From contig DCXY01000048.1 of the NCBI GenBank assembly GCA_002329155.1, positions 7,098 through 71,097 on the forward strand: 64,000 nucleotides of DNA. The letters are read 5' to 3'. Numbering within the stretch: position 1 is the stretch's first letter; each line of letters begins with the position of its first letter. The position numbers and the translations under genes are program-made. This document shows, one piece after another, positions 44,647-53,253 of this stretch. This DNA comes from Stenotrophomonas sp. UBA2124 (GTDB lineage: Bacteria > Pseudomonadota > Gammaproteobacteria > Xanthomonadales > Xanthomonadaceae). Below the pieces are notes generated by a model. That model did no database searches. It had not been told where the DNA came from and saw only the letters and a program-made list of their open reading frames with translations.

Positions 44647-45867
44647 TTACCGCAGCAGGCCCCAGGCGACAGCAGCCCCCACGCACCACAGCACCGCCCA
44701 TGGCGCCGAAAGTCGGGCGGTGCTGAGCAGCAGGAAGCCGATGGCGGCGATCACAAGATCTGCTGCCGAGCGAACGCCCGTGGTCCACACCGGGTTGTAG
44801 AAGGCGGCGAGCAGCAGCCCCACGATGCCGGCGTTGATGCCTGCCACCACGCTGGCTGCACGCTGGTGTTTCACCAGCTGTGACCAGGCGGGCAGCGCGG
44901 CAAGCAGCAGCAGAAAGCCGGGCAGGAAGATCGCCAGCACCGCGATCGCCGCACCTGCGGCGGATGGGAGCGACAGCGGCACTTCCGCGCCGAGGAACGC
45001 AGCCAGTGAGAACATCGGGCCGGGCATGGCCTGGGCCGCGCCGTAGCCGGCGAGGAAGGTATCCGGCGCCACCCATCCCGTATCCACCACCTGTTGCTGC
45101 AGCAGTGGTAACACGACATGACCGCCGCCGAAGACCAGTGCGCCGGCACGGTAGAACGCGCCGGCCATGCTGGTGGCGGTAGGCGTGGTGGCAGCGGGCA
45201 AGGCGGTGGCGGCGACGAGCCCCAGCGCGAACACCACTGCAAACAGCGAGGCTGTTCGCCTGCCATAAGTGATCGGCGGGTTGGCTGCCGGCAGGGCGCT
45301 GACGTGCCGGCACAGCAATGCGCCCAGTACACCGGCCACGACAATGGCGATGAGTTGCAGCCAAGGCGCGCCCCACACCAGCATGAGCACGGTTGTGGCG
45401 GCGGCGATCAGCATGCGCGGCGCGTCTGGCGTGAGCTTGCGCATCATGCCCAGAAGGGCGTGGGCAACGACGGCCACTGCGACCAGCTTCAGGCCATGCA
45501 GTGCCGCTGCACCGCGTTCACTCCCAAGGTGGGGGGCGAGGCTGGCGAAGCCGAACATCAGCAGCGCCGAGGGCAGGGTGAACGCCAGAAATGCGGCCAA
45601 TGCCCCCTTCCAACCGGCACGAAACAGGCCGATGGCGAAGCCCATCTGGCTGCTGGCCGGCCCGGGCAGGAACTGGCAGATCGCCAGCAACTGCGCGAAC
45701 TGTGCGTCGTTCAACCACGCCCGACGCTGGACGAAGGTCGTGTGGAAATAGCCGATATGCGCGATGGGCCCGCCGAACGAGGTGAAGCCGAGTGCAAGGA
45801 AGACCCGGAAGACTTCCATCGTACTGGCATTGGCCTGCACTGCGCGTCGGGCGTCGGAGGGCGGCAT
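44647..45867 (-). CDS. chrA: Chromate transporter ChrA family, two-domain form
   Basis: This 406-residue inner-membrane protein has about 12 hydrophobic segments in two repeated CHR domains. The first half has GFTSFGGPIAHIGYF and CQFLPGPASSQMG, the second has ALVFGGGHVVLPLL and AAQAMPGPMFSLAAFLGA; the paired FGG and PGP motifs define the family. Family members expel chromate, but many homologues have unproven substrates. No chrB regulator is adjacent. It converges with the desaturase gene over 21 bases and is divergent from the broken gene at 46065. Confidence 0.9.
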   Translation of the reverse strand: MPPSDARRAVQANASTMEVFRVFLALGFTSFGGPIAHIGYFHTTFVQRRAWLNDAQFAQLLAICQFLPGPASSQMGFAIGLFRAGWKGALAAFLAFTLPSALLMFGFASLAPHLGSERGAAALHGLKLVAVAVVAHALLGMMRKLTPDAPRMLIAAATTVLMLVWGAPWLQLIAIVVAGVLGALLCRHVSALPAANPPITYGRRTASLFAVVFALGLVAATALPAATTPTATSMAGAFYRAGALVFGGGHVVLPLLQQQVVDTGWVAPDTFLAGYGAAQAMPGPMFSLAAFLGAEVPLSLPSAAGAAIAVLAIFLPGFLLLLAALPAWSQLVKHQRAASVVAGINAGIVGLLLAAFYNPVWTTGVRSAADLVIAAIGFLLLSTARLSAPWAVLWCVGAAVAWGLLR

Positions 45868-46064
45868 GTGTCCGGGTTGTCAGCTCAGCCAGAGCAGGAG
45901 TATGTCGCCATCGTGTGTGGCTGGCCATTGCAGGGCCGGTTGCTTTCGATCAGCAGTACGATTGCATGGCTGTTATGCAGCGTGGCCGGGTATGCCGACT
46001 TCTGCCGCCGACCCGAGTGCCCGGATTGAATATCATCCCGCGGCTTGGTTTCAGGGGGGCAGGT

Positions 46065-46518
46065 TTGACATGGGAAAGGCGGTTTACGTTTTTCATTGCG
46101 GTGGCGTTGCATGTCGGTGCCGGTCAGGCCTTGGCGGCATCCACCTCGCTTCGGCACGAACAGGCCCGATGGACAGGGCAAGGGAAGCCGGCAGATGACC
46201 GTTGGTTTCATATCCACACCGCAGACGATGGCATGCCTGTGTTCGTCGATCTTGACGGCGTTGTGGGGGCAGGGCAGGGAATCCATCTTGTGACGCGCAG
46301 CGTTCCGGTGGTTGCGGGCATGCGGGCGCAGGAGATCATCATGCGTTTCCGGATCAACTGCTGCAGGGACTGTGGCATTCGAGAAGACTCCGTCCCTGCT
46401 GGAGAGCATGCGCAACCCGCAGCCGGAGCCGCCAATATCAGCCGCCCAGTGCTATGCGGGAGAGATTCCAGTGCGTGGCAAGGGGAGCCGGGATCTGCGG
46501 GCATTCGTCTGCGGCTGA
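46065..46518 (+). pseudogene. Frameshifted secreted protein, surface-adhesin protein E-like
   Basis: The reading frame shows a signal peptide (FTFFIAVALHVGAGQALAA), then DRWFHIHTADDGMPVFVDLDG and IIMRFRINCC, then runs off. The next part, TVAFEKTPSLL to SRDLRAFVCG and a stop, is in the frame one base further on. Removing one G from the GGG at 46366-46368 joins them smoothly (INCC-RTVAFEK). A second G-run (46072-46074) has one G too many for an ATG at 46070; with it removed the start becomes MERRFTFF. As it stands translation would need a TTG at 46065. AGGGGGG precedes it. The WFHIHT...VFVDLDG pattern resembles surface-adhesin protein E domains. It is either a decayed gene or one with two sequencing errors. 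The 197 bases before it show no gene. Confidence 0.55.
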
Positions 46519-46547
46519 TTTCATCGGCAGCCGGCAGCTTCCAGCAC

Positions 46548-47027
46548 TCAACCGCGCCGCGCTGCCTCGATGGCGGCGATGTCGATGCGGGTCATCTGCA
46601 TCATCGCCTCGAAGGCACGTTTGGCCACACCCGGGTCCGGATCGGTGACGGCGGCGGTCAAGACGCGCGGGGTGATCTGCCATGACAGGCCCCACTTGTC
46701 CTTGCACCAGCCGCAGGCGCTTTCCTGGCCGCCGTTGTTGACGATGGCATCCCACAGGCGGTCGGTCTCGGCCTGGTCGTCGGTGGCAACCTGGAACGAG
46801 AACGCCTCGGAATGCTTGAATGCGGAACCTCCATTCAGGCCGATGCAGGGAATGCCCATCACCGTGAAGTCCACGGTCAGTACATCGCCCTGTTTGCCGG
46901 ACGGAAAGTCGGCAGGTGCGCGGTGCACGGCCAGTACCTTGCTGTCGGGGAAGGTGGCGGCATAGAACTCGGCCGCTTCCTGCGCATCGCCGTCGTACCA
47001 CAGGCAGATGGTGTTCTTGCTGGGCAT
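46548..47027 (-). CDS. VOC superfamily protein, PhnB-like
   Basis: This 159-residue cytoplasmic protein belongs to the vicinal-oxygen-chelate superfamily, 3-demethylubiquinone methyltransferase-like (PF06983/PhnB) branch. CLWYDGDAQEAAEFYAATFPDSKV at the start, VDFTVMGIPCIGLNGG in the centre and AIVNNGGQESACGWCKDKWGLSWQITP near the end are typical. The function of this branch is not established. AAGGAG lies 8 bases before the ATG at 47027; an upstream frame extension is not family-like. It ends 30 bases from the broken gene on the opposite strand. Confidence 0.85.
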   Translation of the reverse strand: MPSKNTICLWYDGDAQEAAEFYAATFPDSKVLAVHRAPADFPSGKQGDVLTVDFTVMGIPCIGLNGGSAFKHSEAFSFQVATDDQAETDRLWDAIVNNGGQESACGWCKDKWGLSWQITPRVLTAAVTDPDPGVAKRAFEAMMQMTRIDIAAIEAARRG

Positions 47028-47196
47028 GGCGTGACTCCTTCTGGATCGTGGGTGTTCAACGCTGCCTATCATCGCGTGTCTGGCGTTGAATGGATGGGGC
47101 AGCTTCAAGCAAGCCCGGCGCGGTCACACCGGACTGGCATGCCTGTATGGGGGAGGGGATTCAAGGCCGTTGTCGGCTTGCTACCTTCAGTGCGGC

Positions 47197-47319
47197 CTAT
47201 TCCTCTTCCTCACTCTTATTCTCGTGACGCTGTTTTCTGCGTTGAGGCTCGGATTGCGGTTCTTGTTCAGGTGTTGGATTCGGGTTGCCCTGGACGTGAA
47301 CACTACGCATGCTGCTCAT
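47197..47319 (-). CDS. Possible small hydrophilic protein (40 residues)
   Basis: This short open frame (ATG at 47319, TAG at 47197) encodes a very polar protein with a PNPTPEQEPQSEPQRRK stretch and a C-terminal run of four glutamates. There is no family I recognise. It lies in DNA of lower GC than its surroundings and uses A- or T-ending codons more often than neighbouring genes. The ribosome-binding site (AGGCG, 5 bases before the ATG) is weak. It could be a real small protein, a remnant of a transferred gene, or chance. Confidence 0.25.
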   Translation of the reverse strand: MSSMRSVHVQGNPNPTPEQEPQSEPQRRKQRHENKSEEEE

Positions 47320-47548
47320 GGTGACGCCTGCCGCTTGCACGGCGTAATTGCCGTGCTGCTAGATTGCGACCGCCCCTGTTATCGGCACGTGCCTGTTCTG
47401 TTGTGCCGACGCCACCATCGTGACTGGTGGTTATCCAGCCATCCGGGTTCAGTTGCGGGGTAGCCTGGTGCGTGGTCGTGCTGCGCTGACGTACATCAGC
47501 GCACGCGAGGGCACAGACAGGCAGAAGCCGTGGAACGGCCTGCGGCAC

Positions 47549-47583
47549 GGTTGCAGCGCACCCATGAGGGGGGCGCTGCAACC
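47549..47583. repeat. Perfect 11-bp inverted repeat
   Basis: GGTTGCAGCGC (47549-47559) and GCGCTGCAACC (47573-47583) can form a stem, and CCC and GGG in the loop may extend it. It lies 100 bases downstream of the permease gene on its transcribed strand, but no T run follows. It may be a mobile-type palindrome or a weak transcript end. Confidence 0.45.
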
Positions 47584-47685
47584 GCGGAGTGGTAGCTGCG
47601 GCCATGGCATGCTGATCCAGCAGCCCGCGCAGTACATCGGTGCCAATCCGGGCATGAACAAGCCCGGCACCGATGCTGACAAGCC

Positions 47686-48966
47686 TTACTTCATGTAACG
47701 GCTGCGGCGCAGCCAGAAGTAGATGGGCAGGCCTGCCGCCAGCAGCGCCAGGCCCCACAACAGGGCTTCGGTACCGACACCGGCCACGGCATACAGGCTG
47801 AAGGCCAGTGCGCCGGCCGCAGCCAGCCGCGTGGCGGTGCCGCTGCCACGCCACAACCATGCGGCAGCACCGGCCACATAGGGCAGCAGGGTGGCGGCGG
47901 TGGAGAGCAGCACCGAGAACTTGAACAGGTCCACCAGCGAGCGGTTGTAATTGCTGATGACCAGCACGGTTGCCAGCACACAGCTGACGATGATGCCGAA
48001 GGCCGGTGCACCGTTGCGGGTCTGGTGGGCGAAGGCGCGCGGCAGCACACCGTCGCGGGCTGCCGCCATGGGCAGCTGTGCGGAGAGCAGGGTCCAGCCG
48101 TTCAGCGCACCCACGCAGGAAATGGCCATCACCACCGCCAGCACCGTGCCGGCGGCCGGGCCCCACAGCGCAGCGGCGGCATCGGCCATCGGCGCGCCGG
48201 ACCTGGCCAGCACATCGGCAGGCAGCAGGCCCAGCACGGTGGTGCAGGCCAGCACGGTGGCGACACCGGCGATGGCGGTGCCGGCCACGGTGGCGCGGGC
48301 CACGGTGCGCGGTGCGTCGTCCACCGATTCGGCCGGCACGGTGGCCGCCTCCAGGCCGATCATCGCCCAGAGCGTCAGCGCGACGGTGGCGGCGGCCACA
48401 GAGCCCAGGCTCTCGCCGCTGGGGTTGAAGGGCACGTAATGACGGGTATCCACAAACCACAGCGCGACCAGCCCGAACAGCAGCAGCGGCACCACCTTCA
48501 ACACGGTGGTCAGCAACTGCAGGCGGCCCGCTTCGCGCAGACCCAACAGGTTGACGCCGGCGCAGGCCCACAGCGCGATCAGGCCGCAGCTGGCCGCACG
48601 GACCGGGGTGGCGGTAAGGGCCGGGAATATGGCGCCCACGCTGCCGGTGAACGCCACGGCGATGGCGGCGATGGCGCACCACATGGAAATCCAGTAACTC
48701 CAGGCCACCATGAAGCCGGGTAGTTCGCCAAAGGCATTGCGTGCGAACACATACGGCCCACCGGTCTGTGGCCAGCGTTTGGCCAGCTGGGCGAAGGTGA
48801 CCGCCAGCAGCAGCGCGCCGCACAGGGTGATGCCCCAGCCGATCAGCGTGGCAGCGCCGTAGGGCGCCAGCGTGGCCGGCAGCAGGAAGGTGCCGGAGCC
48901 GATCATGCTGCCAACCACCAGAGCGGTGGCGGACCAGAAGCCCAGCGGGCGGGTGGATGTAGTCAT
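47686..48966 (-). CDS. APC superfamily amino acid/polyamine permease (AdiC/PotE-like)
   Basis: This 426-residue inner-membrane transporter has about 12 hydrophobic segments. ALVVGSMIGSGTFLLPATLAPYG in segment 1 is the typical substrate-binding helix of the basic amino acid/polyamine antiporter family; GPYVFARNAFG and SYWISMWCAIAAIAVAF follow as in AdiC. MIGLEAATVPAESVDD in segment 6 keeps the conserved Glu region. The exact substrate is unknown. The start is the ATG at 48966. It is divergent from the DUF885 lipoprotein gene, with 222 bases between them, and is more distant from the two tandem permeases at 56-59 kb. Confidence 0.85.
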   Translation of the reverse strand: MTTSTRPLGFWSATALVVGSMIGSGTFLLPATLAPYGAATLIGWGITLCGALLLAVTFAQLAKRWPQTGGPYVFARNAFGELPGFMVAWSYWISMWCAIAAIAVAFTGSVGAIFPALTATPVRAASCGLIALWACAGVNLLGLREAGRLQLLTTVLKVVPLLLFGLVALWFVDTRHYVPFNPSGESLGSVAAATVALTLWAMIGLEAATVPAESVDDAPRTVARATVAGTAIAGVATVLACTTVLGLLPADVLARSGAPMADAAAALWGPAAGTVLAVVMAISCVGALNGWTLLSAQLPMAAARDGVLPRAFAHQTRNGAPAFGIIVSCVLATVLVISNYNRSLVDLFKFSVLLSTAATLLPYVAGAAAWLWRGSGTATRLAAAGALAFSLYAVAGVGTEALLWGLALLAAGLPIYFWLRRSRYMK

Positions 48967-49188
48967 GGATACAGCAACGGCAGGGGCCAGCCGCAGATGC
49001 CGGAGCAGCGGCGTGGCAAAGAAAAGGGAGTGCCGGCCCGGTTGGGCGGCGCGGGTGCGGATTATGACGCTTTGCGGCGCTAACAGCGATGCTGGTCGGT
49101 GCACTGCCAGCGATTATGACCTTTGGCCCTTCCGCCATTGCCCCCAGCCGCCGACGCTGCCAGACATGTATTTCCGATGGAATTCCCC

Positions 49189-51009
49189 ATGACCCTGCGC
49201 CCCCTGGCATTTGCTGTTTCCCTTTCGCTGGCCACCGTGCTTGCGGCCTGCTCCCCGTCCACCGAGCCCACTGCCGGCAGCACTGCCGCCGGTGAAGCGC
49301 CACAGGCGGACAAGGCGGCGCAGCTGAACCAGCTGTATGCCGACTACTGGGAGGGCGTGCTGAAGCTGAACCCGCTGCAGGCCACATTCCAGGGTGACAA
49401 CCGCTACAACGACCAGCTGCCGGACATGGGCTCGGCCGAGTTCCGCAAGCAGACCCATGACTTCACCACCGAGTGGCTGGGCAAGGTGGAGAAGCTGGGC
49501 GATGCCGGCCTGAGCGGGCAAGACCTGCTCAGCTACCGCATCTTCGTGGAAGAACAGAAGCAGTCGTTGGAGGGGGAGAAGTTCCCCAGCTGGATGATGC
49601 CGGTGAACCAGATGGGTTCCACCGTGAGCTACGCGGTGATGCTGGGCTCGGGCCAGGTGGCACAGCCGTTCAAGACGGTGAAGGACTACGACAACTGGCT
49701 GGCGCGCGCCGCCCGTATTCCGGTGCTGCTGGATACCGAAATCGCCAACATGCGTGAAGGCATGAAGGCCGGTGTGGTGCAGCCGCGTGCGCTGATGGAA
49801 AAGGTGGTGCCACAGTTCGATGAGCTGATTACCGTCAAGCCCGAGGACAGCCAGTTCTGGGGCCCGATCAAGAGCATGCCGGCGGACTTCCCGCAGGCCG
49901 ACAAGGACCGCCTGACGGCGGCCTTCCGCAGCCTGATCGCCGACCAGCTGATGCCGGCCATCAAGAAGCAGCGTGACTTCATCGCCCACGAATACCTGCC
50001 GGCCACCCGCGACAGCGTGGGTCTGGACGCGCTGCCCGATGGCAAGGCGTGGTACGCCTTCAACGCCAGGCAGAGCACCACCACCGAGCAGACGCCGGAG
50101 CAGATCCACGAGATCGGCCTGAAGGAAGTGGAGCGCATCCACGGTGAGATGAAGCAGGTGATGGAGCAGGTGGGCTTCAAGGGCTCGCTGCAGGACTTCT
50201 TCAAGTTCATGCAGACTGACAAGCAGTTCGAGTTCAAGTCCGAGCAGGCGCTGCTGGAGCACTACCGCGGGCTTGAGGCCAAGATCAACGAAGGCGTGCC
50301 GAAGCTGTTCTCGCTGACGCCGAAGGCGGGCTTCGAGATTCGCCCGATCGAGGCGTTCCGTGCCAAGTCCGCTGCCGGTGGCGAGTACATGCAGCCGAGC
50401 GAGGATGGCAGCCGCCCGGGCATCTTCTACGTCAACACCTACGACCTGCCGACCCGCAAGACCTGGGACGCGGAAGACCTGTTCCTGCACGAGGCCATTC
50501 CGGGCCATCACTTCCAGCTGGCGCTGCAGCAGGAGCTGAAGGGCGTGCCCGCGTTCCGCCGCTTCGGTGGCCAGACCGCCTTCATCGAAGGCTGGGGCCT
50601 GTATGCCGAGAGCCTGGGCAAGGACCTGGGCGTATACACCGAGCCGTACAGCTACTTCGGCCGCCTGCAGGGTGAGCTGTGGCGCGCGGTGCGCTTGGTA
50701 GTCGATACCGGCCTGCACGCCAAGGGCTGGAGCCGCCAGCAGGTGCTGGACTACATGTTCGCCAATTCGTCGGTGAGCCAGCCCGACGCCATTGCCGAAG
50801 CCGAGCGTTACATCGCCTGGCCGGGCCAGGCGCTGGCCTACAAGACCGGCGAGCTGAAGATCCAGGAACTGCGCAAGCGCGCGCAGGACAAGCTGGGTGC
50901 CAGGTTCGACATCCGCGAATTCCACGCCGAAGTGCTGAAGGACGGCTCGGTGCCGCTGGACGTGCTGGAAGGCAAGCTGGATGCGTGGATTGCTGAGAAG
51001 GCGAAGTAA
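49189..51009 (+). CDS. DUF885 family lipoprotein, probable zinc metallopeptidase
   Basis: This 606-residue lipoprotein has a lipobox VLAAC (Cys21) after the signal segment LRPLAFAVSLSLAT. The mature part is the DUF885 domain. Its C-terminal half contains HEAIPGHH and EGWGLYAE, the gluzincin-like zinc-binding and catalytic arrangement (two His from the first motif and a Glu from the second), so it is likely a periplasmic or outer-membrane peptidase. The start at 49189 is preferred; an ATG four codons upstream (49177) is possible. It stands alone, and its 3' end is only 25 bases from the repeat array. Confidence 0.85.
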   Translation: MTLRPLAFAVSLSLATVLAACSPSTEPTAGSTAAGEAPQADKAAQLNQLYADYWEGVLKLNPLQATFQGDNRYNDQLPDMGSAEFRKQTHDFTTEWLGKVEKLGDAGLSGQDLLSYRIFVEEQKQSLEGEKFPSWMMPVNQMGSTVSYAVMLGSGQVAQPFKTVKDYDNWLARAARIPVLLDTEIANMREGMKAGVVQPRALMEKVVPQFDELITVKPEDSQFWGPIKSMPADFPQADKDRLTAAFRSLIADQLMPAIKKQRDFIAHEYLPATRDSVGLDALPDGKAWYAFNARQSTTTEQTPEQIHEIGLKEVERIHGEMKQVMEQVGFKGSLQDFFKFMQTDKQFEFKSEQALLEHYRGLEAKINEGVPKLFSLTPKAGFEIRPIEAFRAKSAAGGEYMQPSEDGSRPGIFYVNTYDLPTRKTWDAEDLFLHEAIPGHHFQLALQQELKGVPAFRRFGGQTAFIEGWGLYAESLGKDLGVYTEPYSYFGRLQGELWRAVRLVVDTGLHAKGWSRQQVLDYMFANSSVSQPDAIAEAERYIAWPGQALAYKTGELKIQELRKRAQDKLGARFDIREFHAEVLKDGSVPLDVLEGKLDAWIAEKAK

Positions 51010-51033
51010 GGGGCGCATTGCTTTTTGCTTCCT

Positions 51034-51909
51034 GCCCCCTCCCTTTTGCGTAGCAAAGGGGAGGGATGGGGAGGGGTGAAGCTTTCCGCGTGAAGCCCAA
51101 AAGCCAACCCCCTCCCAACCTCCCCCTGCGGGTTTCGCCCGCAAGGGGAGGGGCCACAGCAGCTCCCTCCCTTTTGCGAAGCAAAGGGGAGGGCTGGGGA
51201 GGGGTAAAGCTTTCCGAGTGAAGCCCAAAACCAACCCCCTCCCAACCTCCCCCTACGGGCTTCGCCCGCAAGGGGAGGGGCATAGCTACCCCCTCCCTTT
51301 TGCGTAGCAAAGGGGAGGGCCGGGGAGGGGTAGAGCTTTCCGGGTGAAGCCCAAAGCCAACCCCCTCCCAACCTCCCCCTGCGGGCTTCGCCCGCAAGGG
51401 GAGGGGCCACAGCAGCCCCCTCCCTTTTGCGTAGCAAAGGGGAGGGCCGGGGAGCGGTAGAGCTTTCCGCGTGAAGCCCAAAACCCACCCCCTCCCAACC
51501 TCCCCCTGCGGGCTTCGCCCGCAAGGGGAGGGGCCACAGCAGCCCCCTCCCTTTTGCGAAGCAAAGGGGAGGGTTGGGGAGGGGTAAGGCTTTCCGCGTG
51601 AAGCCCAAAAGCCAACCCCCTCCCAGCCTCCCCCTACGGGCTCCGCCCGCAAGGGGAGGGGCCAGCAGCTCCCTCCCTTTTGCGAAGCAAAGGGGAGGGC
51701 TGGGGAGGGGTAAAGCTTTCCGCGTGAAGCCCAAACCACCCCCTCCCAACCTCCCCCTACGGGCTTTGCCCGCAAGGGGAGGGGCCAGCAGCTCCCTCCC
51801 TTTTGCGAAGCAAAGGGGAGGGCTGGGGAGGGGTAAAGCTTTCCGCGTGAAGTTCAAACCACCCCCTCCCAACCTCCCCCTGCGGGCTTCGCCCGCAAGG
51901 GGAGGGGCT
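51034..51909. repeat. Tandem array of seven 126-bp double-palindrome units
   Basis: Seven near-identical units (spacings 128, 126, 127, 127, 126 and 123 bases) lie between the DUF885 and metallophosphoesterase genes. Each unit has one palindrome CCCTCCCTTTTGC / GCAAAGGGGAGGG around a GAA or GTA centre, a TGGGGAGGGG tract, a spacer with AAAGCTTTCCGCGTGAAGCC, and a second palindrome CTCCCCCTGCGGGC / GCCCGCAAGGGGAG around TTC. Units differ at a few bases. Single diverged copies lie at 25152-25280 and 5497-5542. There are no unique spacers, so this is not CRISPR. The rest of the gap (51910-52077) shows no gene. Confidence 0.93.
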
Positions 51910-52077
51910 GGTTTGCTTCCACTTCAGCAGCCAACGCGCGGAACCACACCGGCAACACACCGATCCATCCAGCAGCACGCACGCTTCAGGCTCGCTGTGC
52001 CATCGTTGTCCGCCTTCCACTGAATTTCCCGAAAGCCTGATGGCCGCACACATCCGCCACCAGCCGCCTCCCTGACG

Positions 52078-53235
52078 ATGACGCTCATTGTTTCGCTGAT
52101 CCTGCCACTGCTTGCCCTCTGGTTGTGGTGGCCTGTTACGCCGCTCAGCCGCCGCCAGCGCCGCTGGCATATCGGTATCACCGTGGCCCTTGCACTGGTC
52201 GGGCTGGGCTTGGCCACGCTGTGGCGGCTGGACATGCTCGCTTACGCCGCCGAAGCCTGGATCCAGCTGGTGTTCGGCTGGGTGCTGGTGATGTTCGTGC
52301 TGCTGTTCGGCTTCCTGCTGCTGCGCGCGCTGGGCTGGCTGCTGTCCCGGTTGGCACCACGCGGTTCCACCATCGCCACGCTGTGGCACGGGCGCCGGTT
52401 GAACCATGCCGCCGCCGCCGTGATCGTGTTGCTGGCGACGCTTGGCATCTACAACGGCCTCAAGCCGCCGCAGGTGCGCGAGCGCGAGCTGGTGGTGCCG
52501 CATCTGCCGGTGGAAATGGATGGCCTGCGCATGGCGGTGCTGGCCGACCTGCATATCAGCCCGGTCAAGCGCACATGGCGCACGCAGCGCATTGTGGATG
52601 CAGTGATGGCGGCCAAGCCTGACCTGATCGTGCTGCCCGGCGACATGTCCGATGGCCAGCTGGCCGACAGCGCGCGCTTCGCCGCGCCACTGGCACAGCT
52701 GAAGGCACCCTATGGGGTGTGGCTGGCACCGGGCAACCACGAGTACTACTACGACTACACCGACTGGATGGGCCACTTCCGCCAGATGGGTCTGGGCGTG
52801 CTGGAGAACCAGACCGTACGCCTGACAATCAACGGGCGCACGCTGGCGCTGTCCGGCATCGGCGATCTGGCCGCGCTCAAGGCGCGCCCCTACATGCACG
52901 GTGGGCTGAAGCCTGATCTGGACGCGGTGGTCGCCGCCGCCAAGGGCAGTGACGTGCACATCCTGCTTGCCCACCAGCCCAAGCAGGCGCGTGCCAGTGC
53001 CGCCAGTGGTGCGGTGGATCTGCAGATTTCAGGGCATACCCATGGCGGGCATATTGTGGGTTTCGACCGCTGGGTGGTGGCGCCGTTCAATGACGGCTAC
53101 GTGCGCGGCGACTACAAGGTGCAGGACATGACCCTGTTCGTCAGCCGGGGCGTTGGCCAGTGGGATGGCTTCACCGCGCGGCTGGGTGTGCCCTCGGGCA
53201 TCGAAGTGCTGGTGCTGCGCAGCCCGCAGCGTTGA
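52078..53235 (+). CDS. Membrane-anchored metallophosphoesterase
   Basis: This 385-residue protein has an N-terminal membrane part with about four hydrophobic segments (residues about 1-20, 32-52, 60-90 and 108-125) and a calcineurin-like phosphoesterase domain from about residue 140. The metal-binding motifs are all present in order: DLHI, GDMSDG, GNHEYY, a His in LLAHQP and GHTHGGH. It resembles the YkuE/YaeI type of phosphodiesterase, some of which act on UDP-glucose-type lipids; the substrate is unknown. The start is the ATG at 52078. Its 3' end converges with the MgtC-type gene, 18 bases apart. Confidence 0.88.
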   Translation: MTLIVSLILPLLALWLWWPVTPLSRRQRRWHIGITVALALVGLGLATLWRLDMLAYAAEAWIQLVFGWVLVMFVLLFGFLLLRALGWLLSRLAPRGSTIATLWHGRRLNHAAAAVIVLLATLGIYNGLKPPQVRERELVVPHLPVEMDGLRMAVLADLHISPVKRTWRTQRIVDAVMAAKPDLIVLPGDMSDGQLADSARFAAPLAQLKAPYGVWLAPGNHEYYYDYTDWMGHFRQMGLGVLENQTVRLTINGRTLALSGIGDLAALKARPYMHGGLKPDLDAVVAAAKGSDVHILLAHQPKQARASAASGAVDLQISGHTHGGHIVGFDRWVVAPFNDGYVRGDYKVQDMTLFVSRGVGQWDGFTARLGVPSGIEVLVLRSPQR

Positions 53236-53253
53236 ATCGGCCGCTGGCGGCGA

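Larger units (their letters stand above)
47028..47685. other. Long intergenic region with low-GC patch and hairpin
   Basis: This 658-base gap has no gene longer than about 125 codons that looks real. It contains a lower-GC patch (about 47200-47290), a possible 40-codon gene on the minus strand (47197-47319) and an 11-bp perfect hairpin (47549-47583). Confidence 0.5.

Noticed and set aside
46070..46198. An open frame from the ATG at 46070 (starting MGKAVYVF)
   Set aside because: The frame gives no signal peptide or family; the neighbouring frame gives a clear signal peptide and domain, so this is a by-product of an extra G.
50582..51872. Long open frames on the minus strand running through the repeat array, with recurring LPLPSPPLCFAKGREL-type peptides
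   Set aside because: They arise from the tandem DNA repeats. Unit lengths are not all multiples of three, so the frame shifts between units, and no start signal or family is seen. Such translations are a common source of false hypothetical proteins.
51034..51909. CRISPR-like array
   Set aside because: Units of 126 bases abut directly with no unique spacers, and there are no cas genes.
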